64,000 nt of DNA from Verrucomicrobiota bacterium (GCA_018648805.1 JABGQM010000002.1:124001-188000); one strand, 5' to 3'. Counted from the stretch's first letter, positions 18,311 to 29,858 are shown. Notes: a model not told the origin generated them from the sequence alone. Program-made: numbers and translations.

Positions 18311-18487
18311 ATGCAAGTTAAAGTTAAACGGGGAGAACCCGTCGAAAAGGCGATGAAGCGCCTCAAAAAGATCATGGACAAAGAGGGGATCATGAAGCAG
18401 CTTCGCGCCAACCGCTACTTTGAGAAACCCAGCGAGAGAAAGCGTAAAAAGTCAGCACGCGCCCGTACCCGGGCCGCGCAGGCCTAA
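18311..18487 (+). CDS. rpsU: 30S ribosomal protein bS21
   Basis: A 58-residue basic protein beginning MQVKVKRGEPVEKAMKRLKK, with an 'RYFEKPSERKRKK' segment typical of bS21 and an Arg/Ala-rich tail. bS21 binds near the 3' end of 16S rRNA on the small subunit and helps mRNA selection. The ATG at 18311 follows a GTG at 18308 that could also be used. It has its own candidate promoter and ends 26 bp before a strong hairpin terminator, so it looks monocistronic. It is shorter than the E. coli protein (71 aa) but within the family range. Confidence 0.92.
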   Translation: MQVKVKRGEPVEKAMKRLKKIMDKEGIMKQLRANRYFEKPSERKRKKSARARTRAAQA

Positions 18488-18513
18488 GCACTCTGCATAA
18501 CACGACTTCAGAG

Positions 18514-18549
18514 AGGCTCCCCGACATCACCTGTCGGGGAGCCTTCTCA
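18514..18549 (+). terminator. Intrinsic terminator after rpsU
   Basis: A perfect 13-bp stem AGGCTCCCCGACA / TGTCGGGGAGCCT with a five-base loop (TCACC), followed by a short pyrimidine-rich tract. The stem is very stable but the T-tract is weak. The next gene begins at 18558. Confidence 0.75.
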
Positions 18550-18557
18550 TACATGGT

Positions 18558-21404
<2,847 letters not shown>

Positions 21405-21408
<4 letters not shown>

Positions 21409-22424
21409 AGAAGAAGCTCATCGCCCTGCTCCAGTTCGCCATCGGCATTGGCCTGATCGCCTTCATCTTCTACCGCATGGACAACAAGAGCGATATGCTT
21501 GAAGCCCTGCGCGCCGGGGCACAGCACTGGCCGATCATGGTCCTGGGTGTATCCTCATTCCTGGTCTGTCTGCTCCTCTGCATGCTGCGCTGGAAGCTCC
21601 TGCTCGATGCGCGCGGCATGCACCTCCCCTTCGGCCGGATCTTTCAACTCTACTTCATCGGGCAGTTTTTCAACTCATTCCTCTTCGGCGCCACCGGCGG
21701 CGATGTCGTCAAGGCCTGGTTCGTGACCCGCGAGATGCCTGATCGTAAGACCGAGGCCGTCTCAACCGTGGTGCTCGACCGCATCATTGGGCTGGCCGCC
21801 CTGGTGATCCTGACCGTTATCATCATGCTTTTCCAGCTCCCCTTCTTCCTGGCACACGAGGCCACGCGCTGGTCACTCGTCTTCTTCGGGGCTTTGCTCG
21901 GCGGCATGATCGGATTCCTCGCCCTCACGTTCGGTCACAACTGGATGGAACGCTGGGCCTTCTTCAAGCGCCTTGAAGAGCGTACGGCCCTCGGCAAGAT
22001 CATCACGCGTGCCTACGGCACGGTCCGCGACTGCATGCAGGACCCCATGCTCCTCGTCAAAACCCTAACCCTCTCGATCGCCAACCACGTGGTCCTGATC
22101 GGCTGTGCCTACGGCCTCGGGCGCGGCCTGGAAATCAGCCTGAACTTCTGGGGATACCTGAAGGTCTTTCCCGTGATCAATGCCGTCGCGGCCATACCGG
22201 CTACACCCGGTGGACTGGGCACCCGCGAGACGGCCGCCAAGTTTCTGCTGGGGGTTCTGGGCGTGGCAGAGAGCCGCGCCGTGTTGCTTTCGCTGCTGAT
22301 CTACATCGCCGTGCTCTTCTGGAGCCTGGTCGGCGGCGGCATCTACATGCTCTACATCGCCAAGCACGGCCGTCGCACCGAAGCGCTAGAGGGCAGCCAG
22401 GGCGCGGGCAGCGAGGCCGGGTAG
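21405..22424 (+). CDS. Flippase-like membrane protein (LPG synthase TM/UPF0104 family)
   Basis: A 339-residue protein with about eight hydrophobic helices. 'FLFGATGGDVVKAWFVTREMP' and 'AIPATPGGLGTRETAAKFLLG' are the two hallmark segments of the lysylphosphatidylglycerol-synthase transmembrane family. Stand-alone members are widely found near glycan and lipid genes. A function in moving or modifying lipids or polyprenyl-linked sugars is possible but unproven. Its last 39 bp overlap the end of the convergent Mur ligase-like gene. Confidence 0.8.
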
Positions 22425-23693
22425 GTCGGGATCGCGGGCGCCCATGATGAGGATCGTATCGCCCTGGCGCGCTTGAGAGGCCATCCAGGCAGGCACGTCA
22501 GCGGGTGAAAGCACGCGCGCCGTGTGGCTGCCGGCGGCCTGCATGCGTTCGACCAGCATCTCCGAACAGACCGACCGGTCGGCCGTGCCGCCGACATCAT
22601 ATACCGGCAATACGACCAGCTCGTCCGGCCCGGCATTCAGCTCACTGAACGCCGCCGCGAGCGGCTCCATGAGGAGCCGCAACGGACCGTACCCATGTGG
22701 GCGCCATACCCCCAGGACACGCCCCCCCGTGCGCCGCACCGCATGCCAGGCCGCCGTGATTTTAGCCGGGTTGTGTGCGTAGTCATCGAACACCCGCACC
22801 CCACGCGCCGTCCCCACCAACTCAAGGCGGCGATGCAGCCCCGGAAACCGTTCCAGCGCCACCGCCACCTCGCTGAGCGCCATCCCCATACGCTCCATCA
22901 GCAGCACGGACAGCCAGGCATTGGTCGCATTGTGATAGCCCGGCATCGGAAGGTGGAACCGGATGCCCGCATGCGTGAATCGGCTGGCACCGTCCAACAG
23001 CTCAGGCTCAAACCCGGTCAGCAACTCGGGCGCATCCACCGCGCTCACGCCGCCTTGGCGGGCGCGTGCGGCAAAGCGCTGAAACAGGGCGCGCGCCTCG
23101 TCCACCCCGAAATGGTCGGCCGAGACATTCGTCACCACGCTCCAGTCAAACGCATACGCGTTGAGCGTGCGGTCGCTCTCATCGGCCTCGATCACCCACC
23201 ACGCCGACCGCCCCCAGCGCACGTTGCCGACCGCCCTGTCGCTACGCCATACCGGCAGGATGGCCCCGTTCACGACCGTCGGGTCCAGCCCAAGCGCCTG
23301 CATCACCCACCCAATCATGGCGGTGACCGTGCTCTTCCCGGAGGTCCCCGTAACCGCTACAACCTGCTTGCCGGCCAGACACGCCGCCAGCACATCCGAG
23401 CGGTGGCGCACGGGCACACCATGCGCGGCGGCAGCCAGCAGGTCGGGGTTATCCGGTTCGATCGCCGTCGAGCGCACCACACAGGCGGTCGCAGGGGTAA
23501 TCGCCGATCCATCCTGCGGCGTCAGCTCCACACCCGCCGCCGCCAGAACGTTGAGAATCCCGCTCGTCTGACCGGCATCAATCGAGCGATCCGATCCGGT
23601 TACCCGCTCGCCGCGCGCCAGCAACACCTGCGCCAGCGCACTCATCCCAATGCCACCTACGCCGACGATATGACTGTGCTGCGCTTTGTGCAT
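22386..23693 (-). CDS. Mur ligase family protein (MurC/Mpl-like)
   Basis: 435 residues from ATG 23693. Motifs in order: 'IVGVGGIGMSALAQVLL' (MurC/Mpl-type N-terminal Rossmann domain), P-loop 'VTGTSGKSTVTAMIGW', 'IEADESD', 'HRRLELVG' and 'FDDYAHNPAKI' (ADP-forming ligase C-terminal domain). MurC adds L-alanine to UDP-MurNAc; Mpl reattaches recycled peptide. The P-loop has GTSGKST where MurC/Mpl usually have GTHGKTT. No other peptidoglycan genes lie nearby, so a recycling or variant ligase is as likely as MurC. Upstream in-frame codons to 23906 run through a repeat and are rejected as coding. Confidence 0.75.
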   Translation of the reverse strand: MHKAQHSHIVGVGGIGMSALAQVLLARGERVTGSDRSIDAGQTSGILNVLAAAGVELTPQDGSAITPATACVVRSTAIEPDNPDLLAAAAHGVPVRHRSDVLAACLAGKQVVAVTGTSGKSTVTAMIGWVMQALGLDPTVVNGAILPVWRSDRAVGNVRWGRSAWWVIEADESDRTLNAYAFDWSVVTNVSADHFGVDEARALFQRFAARARQGGVSAVDAPELLTGFEPELLDGASRFTHAGIRFHLPMPGYHNATNAWLSVLLMERMGMALSEVAVALERFPGLHRRLELVGTARGVRVFDDYAHNPAKITAAWHAVRRTGGRVLGVWRPHGYGPLRLLMEPLAAAFSELNAGPDELVVLPVYDVGGTADRSVCSEMLVERMQAAGSHTARVLSPADVPAWMASQARQGDTILIMGARDPDLPGLAARALAAL

Positions 23694-24096
23694 GGTGGGA
23701 CTGTAGCATGCGATGGCGCGTGTGGATACATTTTCGGTGCTTCCAGGATTTGCGTTAGGATTTGCGGGTGATTTCCTATTGGTCTTTATGAAGGTCCACG
23801 CTCTACAGATCCGGTTAAGTCGGTCGATTAAGCGTATCCGAGTAAGTGTTGCGGTTAAGGGTGCGACGAAGAGTGCGTTTACGTGTGCGCTTCGCGCTCT
23901 TTCCACACTTCCTCGTACACTTAAGCGTGCACTTCGTCGCCACCCTTACTCGGATACGCTTAATCGAACTGCTTACGCGATCCCTTCTCGTTACCGGTCA
24001 TGTCCCTTGCTTCAGCAGACAATCCCCTGCTAATCCCTGAAGCGCCCCCATTTTCAAACCTTGAATCCCCGCCTCACAATCAGGCATACTGGCCGT
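23694..24096. other. Intergenic region between divergent genes
   Basis: This 403-bp spacer between a minus-strand Mur ligase-like gene and the plus-strand nfeD gene must hold both promoters. Most of its middle is a degenerate repeat palindrome (listed separately). No small gene with a plausible ribosome-binding site was seen. Confidence 0.6.
23812..23995. repeat. 12-14-mer degenerate repeat arranged as a palindrome
   Basis: Units of about 12-14 bp on the left (GGTTAAGTCGGTC, GATTAAGCGTATCC, GAGTAAGTGTTGC and so on) are mirrored by complementary units on the right. A perfect 23-bp inverted pair lies at 23824-23846 and 23945-23967 (core GATTAAGCGTATCC), and weaker pairing continues inward (GGGTG-CGACGAAG with CTTCGTCGCCACCC). 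The element could fold into a hairpin of about 145 bases. Confidence 0.85.
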
Positions 24097-25569
24097 ATGA
24101 AACGTCTGACACTCACTGCGCTCTGCCTGTTCACCCTCTTTGCCGCCACGGGCGATGCCCCGGCCCAGACCAACGCGGCCGGCCCGGTCTACATTATCCC
24201 GATCAAAGGCATGATCGAACGTGCCTTGGTCTACGTGGTACGACGCGGGGTCAGCCAGGCCGTGCAGAACAACGCCTCGGTCATCATCCTCGATATGGAC
24301 ACCCCCGGCGGACGCCTGGATGCCTGTGCGGAGATCATGCAACTGCTGGCCGATCTGGATGCCACGACCTACACCTTCGTCAATCCCGACGCCATCTCGG
24401 CCGGGGCGATCATTGCGCTCTCAACCGACCACATCTACATGGCGCCGTCCGGACGGATCGGCGATGCCATGCCGATCATGATGTCCCCCCTCCCCATGGG
24501 CGGTCCCCAGGAGGTGCCCGACGGCCTCAAGGAGAAGGCCATCTCGCCCACCGTGGCCCTCATCCGCGGCGCCGCCCAGCGCAAGGGGCACGACGCCAAC
24601 CTGGCCGAGTCCATGGTGCGCCCCGAGTACGAATACGCCATTGGCGATGAAGTAATCTGCCCCGAGGGGCAACTTCTGACCCTGACCAGCCAGGATGCCG
24701 CACGGCTGGTAGGCGACGACCAGCATCCCCTGCTCTCGAGCGGAACGGTCAAGGACATCGACGCCCTGCTCGAACTGATTGGCCACGGCGGCGCCGCAAC
24801 GATCGTGGTCGAGTCGAGCTCCGCCGAGAATATTGCGCGTATGATCGACGGCTTTCCGTTCTCGGGCATCCTGCTCGCGGCCGGCCTGCTCTGCCTCTAT
24901 ATCGAGTATAAAACCCCCGGTTTCGGACTCCCCGGCCTGGCTGGCGCCGCTCTCCTGGCCATCTGGTTCTGGGGCCATCACGTCGCCGGCCTGGCCGGGA
25001 TGGGCGAGATGCTGCTCCTGCTCATGGGCATCGCGCTTCTCTTCGTGGAGATTTTCCTCATCCCGGGCTTCGGCATCACCGGTGCGGCCGGCCTGAGCTG
25101 TATTCTGCTTTCACTGATCCTGGCCATGGTGCAGCATTACCCCGGCCAGCCGTGGTACCAACCCTCCTCGATCCATCCAGCCCAAATCCAGGAGATGATC
25201 CTTAACATGGGCGGCGGGCTCCTGCTCACCTTTGTGAGCGGGGTCTTGCTGGGTCGCTACCTGCCCGAGACCCGCACCTTCCAGCGGCTCATGCTGACCA
25301 AGGCTGTCAGCGCCGCGGACGGCTACCAGGCCTCGGCACCGACGGATGACTTGCTCGGGCAGACCGGTGTTGCCGACACGCCGCTGCGCCCGGCCGGCAT
25401 AGGCACCTTTGGCGACCACCGCCTCAACGTGATTGCACAAGGCGAGTTTATTGACCGCGGTGACGCAATTGTCATTGCCGAGACGCACGGGAACCGTATA
25501 GTAGTGGACCATCTACCGGGTGCCACCGGTCACGCGCAGGACAGCGACACAGGGCAGGACAAGACATGA
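24097..25569 (+). CDS. NfeD family membrane serine protease (long form, ClpP/SppA-like)
   Basis: 490 residues from ATG 24097, which begins a clear signal peptide ('LTLTALCLFTLFAA'). An N-terminal ClpP/SppA-like domain follows with 'DMDTPGGRLDACAEIM', 'NPDAISAGAIIAL' (candidate nucleophile Ser) and 'PSGRIGDA'. Then come four or five membrane helices (about 245-375) and a C-terminal NfeD OB-fold domain ('TGVADTPLRPAGIGTFGDHR'). Such proteases accompany flotillin/stomatin partners in the membrane. The next gene overlaps by four bases, and floA follows. Confidence 0.85.
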   Translation: MKRLTLTALCLFTLFAATGDAPAQTNAAGPVYIIPIKGMIERALVYVVRRGVSQAVQNNASVIILDMDTPGGRLDACAEIMQLLADLDATTYTFVNPDAISAGAIIALSTDHIYMAPSGRIGDAMPIMMSPLPMGGPQEVPDGLKEKAISPTVALIRGAAQRKGHDANLAESMVRPEYEYAIGDEVICPEGQLLTLTSQDAARLVGDDQHPLLSSGTVKDIDALLELIGHGGAATIVVESSSAENIARMIDGFPFSGILLAAGLLCLYIEYKTPGFGLPGLAGAALLAIWFWGHHVAGLAGMGEMLLLLMGIALLFVEIFLIPGFGITGAAGLSCILLSLILAMVQHYPGQPWYQPSSIHPAQIQEMILNMGGGLLLTFVSGVLLGRYLPETRTFQRLMLTKAVSAADGYQASAPTDDLLGQTGVADTPLRPAGIGTFGDHRLNVIAQGEFIDRGDAIVIAETHGNRIVVDHLPGATGHAQDSDTGQDKT

Positions 25570-26051
25570 ACACAGCCTCGGCGGTACAACTCTTTTTCGT
25601 GCTCCTCGGCTCGGGCCTGCTCTTGCTGGGTGCGGAGGTTTTTGTGCCGGGCGGCGTACTGGGGATATTCGGCGGGCTCCTGCTGCTGGGGGCCATGGTT
25701 GCCGGCTACCCGGCCTTCCCTGGCAGCGGCCATTTCGTCGCAGTGGGCATCCTCTTCCTGGCGGGCGTTGCGATCGCGCTCTGGATCCGCTTCTTCCCAC
25801 GCTCCCGCGTAGGAAAGGCCATGACCGTCTCGAACGATGAGTCCGATTTTAGCGCCGTCCAGGACGGCCTGCAGGAGCTTCTGGGGGCCCAGGGCGAAGC
25901 CAAGTCGGACCTGCGTCCGGCCGGATTTGCCCTCATCAACGGCCACCGTATCGATGTCGTCACCCAGGGCGGCATGATCGATAAGGGCACCCCTGTCACC
26001 GTTGTAGAAATTGAAGCCAATCGTGTGGTTGTTAAGCGCACCGAAACCTAA
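25566..26051 (+). CDS. NfeD family protein (short form)
   Basis: A 161-residue protein with three N-terminal hydrophobic helices followed by an OB-fold NfeD domain: 'GAQGEAKSDLRPAGFALING' is the usual 'G..G.a...LrPaG...i.g' signature. It lacks the protease domain of the preceding protein. Short NfeD proteins are typically encoded beside flotillins or stomatins, as here. It starts inside the previous stop codon and is followed 12 bp later by floA. Confidence 0.88.
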   Translation: MNTASAVQLFFVLLGSGLLLLGAEVFVPGGVLGIFGGLLLLGAMVAGYPAFPGSGHFVAVGILFLAGVAIALWIRFFPRSRVGKAMTVSNDESDFSAVQDGLQELLGAQGEAKSDLRPAGFALINGHRIDVVTQGGMIDKGTPVTVVEIEANRVVVKRTET

Positions 26052-26063
26052 AGGAGAGTCATC

Positions 26064-27089
26064 ATGCCATTCGTTGTAATCCTACTCGCCATTGCGGCGA
26101 TTCTCGTCATCTCGCTGGTCGGGATCTTCTTCTATTTTCTCGGCGTATGGGTCCGCGCGCTCATGTCGGGCGCCCGCGTCTCGATCTGGTCGCTGGTCGG
26201 CATGAAACTGCGCCGCATCCCGCCCTCCCTGATCGTGGATGCCCGCATTCGCCTGATCAAATCCGGGCTCGAGCTCGACACCGACTCGCTGGAAGCCCAC
26301 TACATGGCCGGGGGTGACATCATCAGCGTGGTCAACGCCCTGATCGCGGCCGATAAGGCCAACATCGCACTCACCTTTCAACGTGCTGCCGCGATCGACC
26401 TGGCTGGCCGCGACGTGCTTGAGGCCGTTCGTACCAGCGTCAACCCCAAGGTGATTGACTGCCCGGATCCGGCCAAGAGCGCCAGCGGCATGCTCGACGC
26501 CGTGGCCAAGGATGGTATTCGCCTCCTGATCAAGGCGCGCGTTACCGTGCGCGCCAACATTGAGCGCCTGGTCGGTGGCGCCGGCGAGGAGACCATCGTC
26601 GCCCGCGTCGGACAAGGCATCGTCAGCGCGATCGGCTCCTCGGTGAGCTACAAGAACGTACTCGAGAACCCGGACACGATCAGCCGCCGCGTGCTCGACA
26701 GCGGACTGGATGCCCAGACCGGGTTCGAGATCGTCTCGATTGATATTGCCGACATCAGTGTGGCCGGTGTGGCGGATGTGTCCAACGTGGGCGCCCAGCT
26801 CGAAACCGAGCGCGCCGAGGCCGACAAGAAGATGCGCCAGGCCGAAGCCGAAGGTCGCCGCGTCATGGCCGTCGCCGCCGAACAGGAGATGAAAGCGCGC
26901 GTCCAGGAGATGCAGGCCCGCGTGGTCGAAGCCAAGGCCGAGGTACCCAAGGCCATGGCGCATGCCTTCCGTGAAGGCCGCCTGGGTGTGATGGATTACT
27001 ACCGTATGCAGAATATCGAGTCCGACACCTCCATGCGCCGCAGCATTGCGGGCGACCAGGAAGAGAAGGACCAAGGCGAACTGAAATAG
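26064..27089 (+). CDS. floA: Flotillin-like protein FloA
   Basis: A 341-residue protein with a single N-terminal membrane segment, the UPF0365/FloA core ('[20 protein letters not shown]', '[10 protein letters not shown]', '[19 protein letters not shown]') and a Glu/Ala-rich coiled coil at about 248-300 ('[20 protein letters not shown]'). FloA scaffolds membrane microdomains together with NfeD partners. AAAGGAG lies at good spacing before ATG 26064. Length and domain order match typical FloA (about 330 aa). Confidence 0.93.
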   Translation: MPFVVILLAIAAILVISLVGIFFYFLGVWVRALMSGARVSIWSLVGMKLRRIPPSLIVDARIRLIKSGLELDTDSLEAHYMAGGDIISVVNALIAADKANIALTFQRAAAIDLAGRDVLEAVRTSVNPKVIDCPDPAKSASGMLDAVAKDGIRLLIKARVTVRANIERLVGGAGEETIVARVGQGIVSAIGSSVSYKNVLENPDTISRRVLDSGLDAQTGFEIVSIDIADISVAGVADVSNVGAQLETERAEADKKMRQAEAEGRRVMAVAAEQEMKARVQEMQARVVEAKAEVPKAMAHAFREGRLGVMDYYRMQNIESDTSMRRSIAGDQEEKDQGELK

Positions 27090-27157
27090 CCGCTACGGCT
27101 TAGCGCCAACGGGTGCCCCGCCACGGGGCACCCGCAACCGGTAACAGGAGAGATGCC

Positions 27158-27793
27158 ATGAGTGTGGCTTCGGTTATGACGGCGGGACTTGACGACCTGA
27201 TTCCGGTCGTCATTATCATCACGGTTGTGATCGCGCGCATTATCAAGGCCACCAAGCAAGGCCAGGGCTTCAAGCCGCCCGCGCCTGCCCCCCGCACCAG
27301 CGGCGAGCCGGTCGCCCCGGGCGATGAGCTACGCGAGTTTCTGAAGACGCTGGGTGCACCCCCGCCGCCACAGGCCGCGACGCCCGCACCACCCGCGCCG
27401 CCGGTTCAGGTTGAGCGACCGCTCATGCGGGCGACCACGCCCCCGCCGGTGGCCGTACGGCCATCGCACCGGGCCGCACGCCCTGCGCGGAAGTTTAAGA
27501 AGCCCAGTAAGCCTTCAGGGGTGAGGCGCGACAGGCCCCCGGCCCGCACGCAGCGGTGGTCGAAAAGGGCAGCGGTAGCGGCGTCACCCAAGCCTGCGAC
27601 AACGCCGAAGCAGCCCAAGCCGGCGCCGTTCTGGAACCAGCCGCCACCCGCACCGCGCCCTATCGTCGTGGAAGCCTGCGAGCTCACACCGGCACGCCAG
27701 GAGCTCAACAAGCATCTCGAGGACCGGCATAGCCTGCGTGGGGCCTGGCTCCTGCGCGAGGTCCTCGGTCCACCCGTGGCGCTGCAAGAGTAG
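27158..27793 (+). CDS. Uncharacterised proline-rich, single-span membrane protein of the floA locus
   Basis: 211 residues from ATG 27158, chosen because GGAGA sits just upstream; an earlier in-frame ATG at 27113 lacks one. The N-terminus has one hydrophobic helix ('LIPVVIIITVVIARII'). Residues of about 35-165 are proline/alanine/arginine rich and probably disordered. The last 40 residues ('LTPARQELNKHLEDRHSLRGAWLLREVLGPP') look like a short helical module that might bind a partner. No family was recognised. The position 69 bp after floA suggests a role in the same membrane assembly. Confidence 0.65.
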   Translation: MSVASVMTAGLDDLIPVVIIITVVIARIIKATKQGQGFKPPAPAPRTSGEPVAPGDELREFLKTLGAPPPPQAATPAPPAPPVQVERPLMRATTPPPVAVRPSHRAARPARKFKKPSKPSGVRRDRPPARTQRWSKRAAVAASPKPATTPKQPKPAPFWNQPPPAPRPIVVEACELTPARQELNKHLEDRHSLRGAWLLREVLGPPVALQE

Positions 27794-27831
27794 TTAGGCC
27801 CCATCCGAAAAGGGATCTACACTCCGGGAGG

Positions 27832-28212
27832 TTTCAATATCCAATAGCCAACACTCAAATCCAATTTCCAGTAGCGTCCCATAAGGGGCAGGAGGCAACC
27901 ACGGAGGGCACAGCACGGCATGGCCGCAACCCAAAGCGTAGAGCGTCGCAGGGAGTCGTCGTCTGCGGGGGGAGATTCTCGCGCCAAGGCGCCAAGATCG
28001 CCAAGGGGGAGGGACTCGTCGTCTGCTGGGGGAATTGACAGAATGATTCTGACTGGGTTGGGGCGGGGTTGCAGATGTAGGCGGGACGCTTATGAGGATA
28101 GGTCGCGAGGGTGAACGCCGGAGTTAACGATCAATCCTTCCGAAGGTCCCGTGTGTACCGCTCGAATTCTCACCTTGGATATGGGACATTCCTTGTTGGA
28201 TATTGGGTGTTC
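27832..28212. repeat. Compound intergenic repeat region with heptad arms (copy B)
   Basis: This fills most of the 467-bp spacer 27794-28260. The outer arms are the same heptad family as copy A: left 27835-27870, right 28173-28212. Between them lie a direct repeat of about 23 bp (27951-27973 and 28010-28032, core TCGTCGTCTGC), a run of CGCCAAG-type units at 27980-28004, and a GTGTGTACCGCTC segment that also precedes the right arm of copy C. It looks like a heptad palindrome whose loop has been enlarged by other repeats. No gene is evident here. Confidence 0.75.
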
Positions 28213-28260
28213 AATTCTGCGGGAGAACGCCTCACCTAAGAGCTATTCAGCACGGGGGCT

Positions 28261-28704
28261 CTACCGCACCAACCAGACCTTGACCGTCTTACGCCGCCGC
28301 CCCCACTCAAGGGCGCGTTGGTGGCTACCGAAAAAGAGATCGATGTGCTCGCCTTTGATCGCGCCCCCACGATCCTCGACCCGGCCGTAGCCGTAGCCTT
28401 CGATGTACATGATCGAGCCAAAGGGATAGCGTGACGTGTCGGCCGCAATCGTGCCGTGTCCGGCGCGCGCACCCGCAGCCGTAATGCCGACCTTCTTGCG
28501 TTTGCCGCGCAACGCGCCGCTCTTGAAGACCGGGCGGCCATACCAAGTACGCTTCCAGCCGCAGCACTGCCCGCACTTGCAGTAGCCGGTCGTCATCATG
28601 ACCCGCCCTACCGGCTGCACCCCGCGCGGCGGCCGTATGCGCGCGCAACCGGTGAGAAGGATCAGGGACGCAAGCAACAGACTATAGACTCTCAGGTGTT
28701 TCAA
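28261..28704 (-). CDS. 3D domain-containing lipoprotein
   Basis: A 147-residue protein with an N-terminal signal and lipobox 'LILLTGC' (Cys20), so it is probably a lipoprotein. The C-terminal 3D domain is clear: 'GTIAADTSRYPFGSIMYIEG', 'GRVEDRGGAIKGEHIDLFF', carrying the three conserved aspartates, as in MltA-type lytic transglycosylases and RpfB/YocH. A cysteine-rich 'YCKCGQCCGW' segment precedes it. A role in peptidoglycan cleavage is likely from the fold, but the other MltA domain is absent. Confidence 0.85.
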   Translation of the reverse strand: MKHLRVYSLLLASLILLTGCARIRPPRGVQPVGRVMMTTGYCKCGQCCGWKRTWYGRPVFKSGALRGKRKKVGITAAGARAGHGTIAADTSRYPFGSIMYIEGYGYGRVEDRGGAIKGEHIDLFFGSHQRALEWGRRRKTVKVWLVR

Positions 28705-28766
28705 CGTTTATTCCCCCCCGCAACTTACCCCTCGACACTCAAAGCACGCCGATTATCATATCCACC

Positions 28767-29186
28767 ATGAGCACAAATGAAAAGCAGACAACGTCTCCCA
28801 ACGACCTGACCCTTCTCGGGGCCGGCCACACCGACTACCCGACCGATCCGGCCGAAGCGGTCCTGGAGACCTTTGCCAACACCCATCCCGATCGTGACTA
28901 CTGGATCACATTTGACTGCCCCGAGTTCACCTCCATCTGCCCCATTACCGGGCAGCCGGATTTCGGGCACATCACGATCCGCTACATCGCCGCCCAGCAC
29001 TGCATCGAGAGTAAAGCGCTTAAACTCTATCTGTATGCCTACCGCAATCACGGCGCCTTCCATGAAGCCGTGGTCAACCAGATCCTGGATGACATTGTCA
29101 ACGCCTGCGCCCCGCGCCAGGCCACCGTCACCGGCGTCTTCCGTCCGCGCGGCGGCATTGCCATCACGGTTGAGGCGAGTGCATAA
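28767..29186 (+). CDS. queF: NADPH-dependent 7-cyano-7-deazaguanine reductase
   Basis: A 139-residue QueF of the short, YkvM-like type. It has 'FTSICPITGQPDFGHITIRY' with the catalytic Cys, 'CIESKALKLYLYAYRNHGAF' with the substrate-binding Glu, and a 'FRPRGGI' C-terminus. It reduces preQ0 to preQ1 in queuosine biosynthesis. No other queuosine genes are nearby, and no convincing preQ1 riboswitch was seen in the 62-bp leader. Confidence 0.93.
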   Translation: MSTNEKQTTSPNDLTLLGAGHTDYPTDPAEAVLETFANTHPDRDYWITFDCPEFTSICPITGQPDFGHITIRYIAAQHCIESKALKLYLYAYRNHGAFHEAVVNQILDDIVNACAPRQATVTGVFRPRGGIAITVEASA

Positions 29187-29222
29187 AAAAAGGGCGGCGA
29201 TGCTTGCGCACCTCCGCCCCTT
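29185..29222 (-). terminator. Intrinsic terminator of the beta-barrel gene (perhaps bidirectional)
   Basis: Read on the minus strand, a GGGCGG...CCGCCC stem with an inner TGC/GCA pairing is followed by seven T residues. This is a textbook terminator for the gene ending at 29241. The A-run overlaps the queF stop codon on the plus strand. Confidence 0.85.
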
Positions 29223-29240
29223 AGGTAGCTTTCGAAAAGC

Positions 29241-29858
29241 TTAGAAGCTGATCGACGCCGATGCCGTCACGCCCTGGTAGGTGATGTCCACATCATCAAA
29301 GTCGTAGTGATCCTTGTAGCGGTAACCCACCGTAGCGCTGATCGGATCGAGATAGAGCGAGAGCCCGCCTTCGGCGTTGAAGTGCTCACCGGCAACCCAG
29401 TCGTCATTCAGGTCGGCAAACATCCACGATGCCGCGGCATACCAGCCCAGCGGGCTGTCGCCAAAGCTGGAACCCAAACCCACGTAGGCCATCGGACCAT
29501 ACTTACGGGTCTTGCTCTGGTCAGGAAACTCGTCTTCGCTGTAACGGAACCCGATACCCAGGTCGATCCAGTCGAGGCTCAAGGCCAGAACGGCTTCCGC
29601 GTCCTGGGTCGTCATATCGGAGTCATCCTCGAAATCAAGGACCGACACAACCCAGCTTCCGGACAGCCAGAGGTTTTCACTCAGATCGATCGAGGCCGTC
29701 GGGCCTACACCGGCACCGTCCGCCGTGATCTCGCCACCCATGGACTCGATGCTCAACTCCTGCATCCACAGCTTGGCGCCAATACTCAGACCGGCGTTAG
29801 CCGACACAATCATGAGGACTGACAACATCAGCCCGACAACTACAGCTCTCCCTCGCAT
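29241..29858 (-). CDS. Small outer-membrane beta-barrel-like protein
   Basis: A 205-residue protein with a signal peptide (cleavage near 'SANA-GLS') and alternating polar/hydrophobic strands rich in Tyr, Trp and Gly. It ends in phenylalanine ('ASASISF'), the usual C-terminal signal of outer-membrane barrels. A strong AAGGAGG precedes the start, and a strong terminator follows, so it is probably well expressed as a single gene. No specific family is recognised; an eight-stranded barrel would fit the length. Confidence 0.75.
   Translation of the reverse strand: MRGRAVVVGLMLSVLMIVSANAGLSIGAKLWMQELSIESMGGEITADGAGVGPTASIDLSENLWLSGSWVVSVLDFEDDSDMTTQDAEAVLALSLDWIDLGIGFRYSEDEFPDQSKTRKYGPMAYVGLGSSFGDSPLGWYAAASWMFADLNDDWVAGEHFNAEGGLSLYLDPISATVGYRYKDHYDFDDVDITYQGVTASASISF

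Noticed and set aside
22524..23771. Plus-strand open frame of 415 codons opposite the Mur ligase-like gene
   Set aside because: The composition is Arg/His/Gln-heavy with no motif, and it mirrors a well-supported ligase.
23694..23906. N-terminal extension of the Mur ligase-like frame
   Set aside because: The extra 71 codons run through the 12-14-mer palindrome, and the conserved 'VGVGGIGMSALA' starts just after ATG 23693.
28705..28766. preQ1 riboswitch before queF
   Set aside because: The 62-bp leader has no recognisable preQ1 aptamer core or stable stem followed by an A-rich tail.
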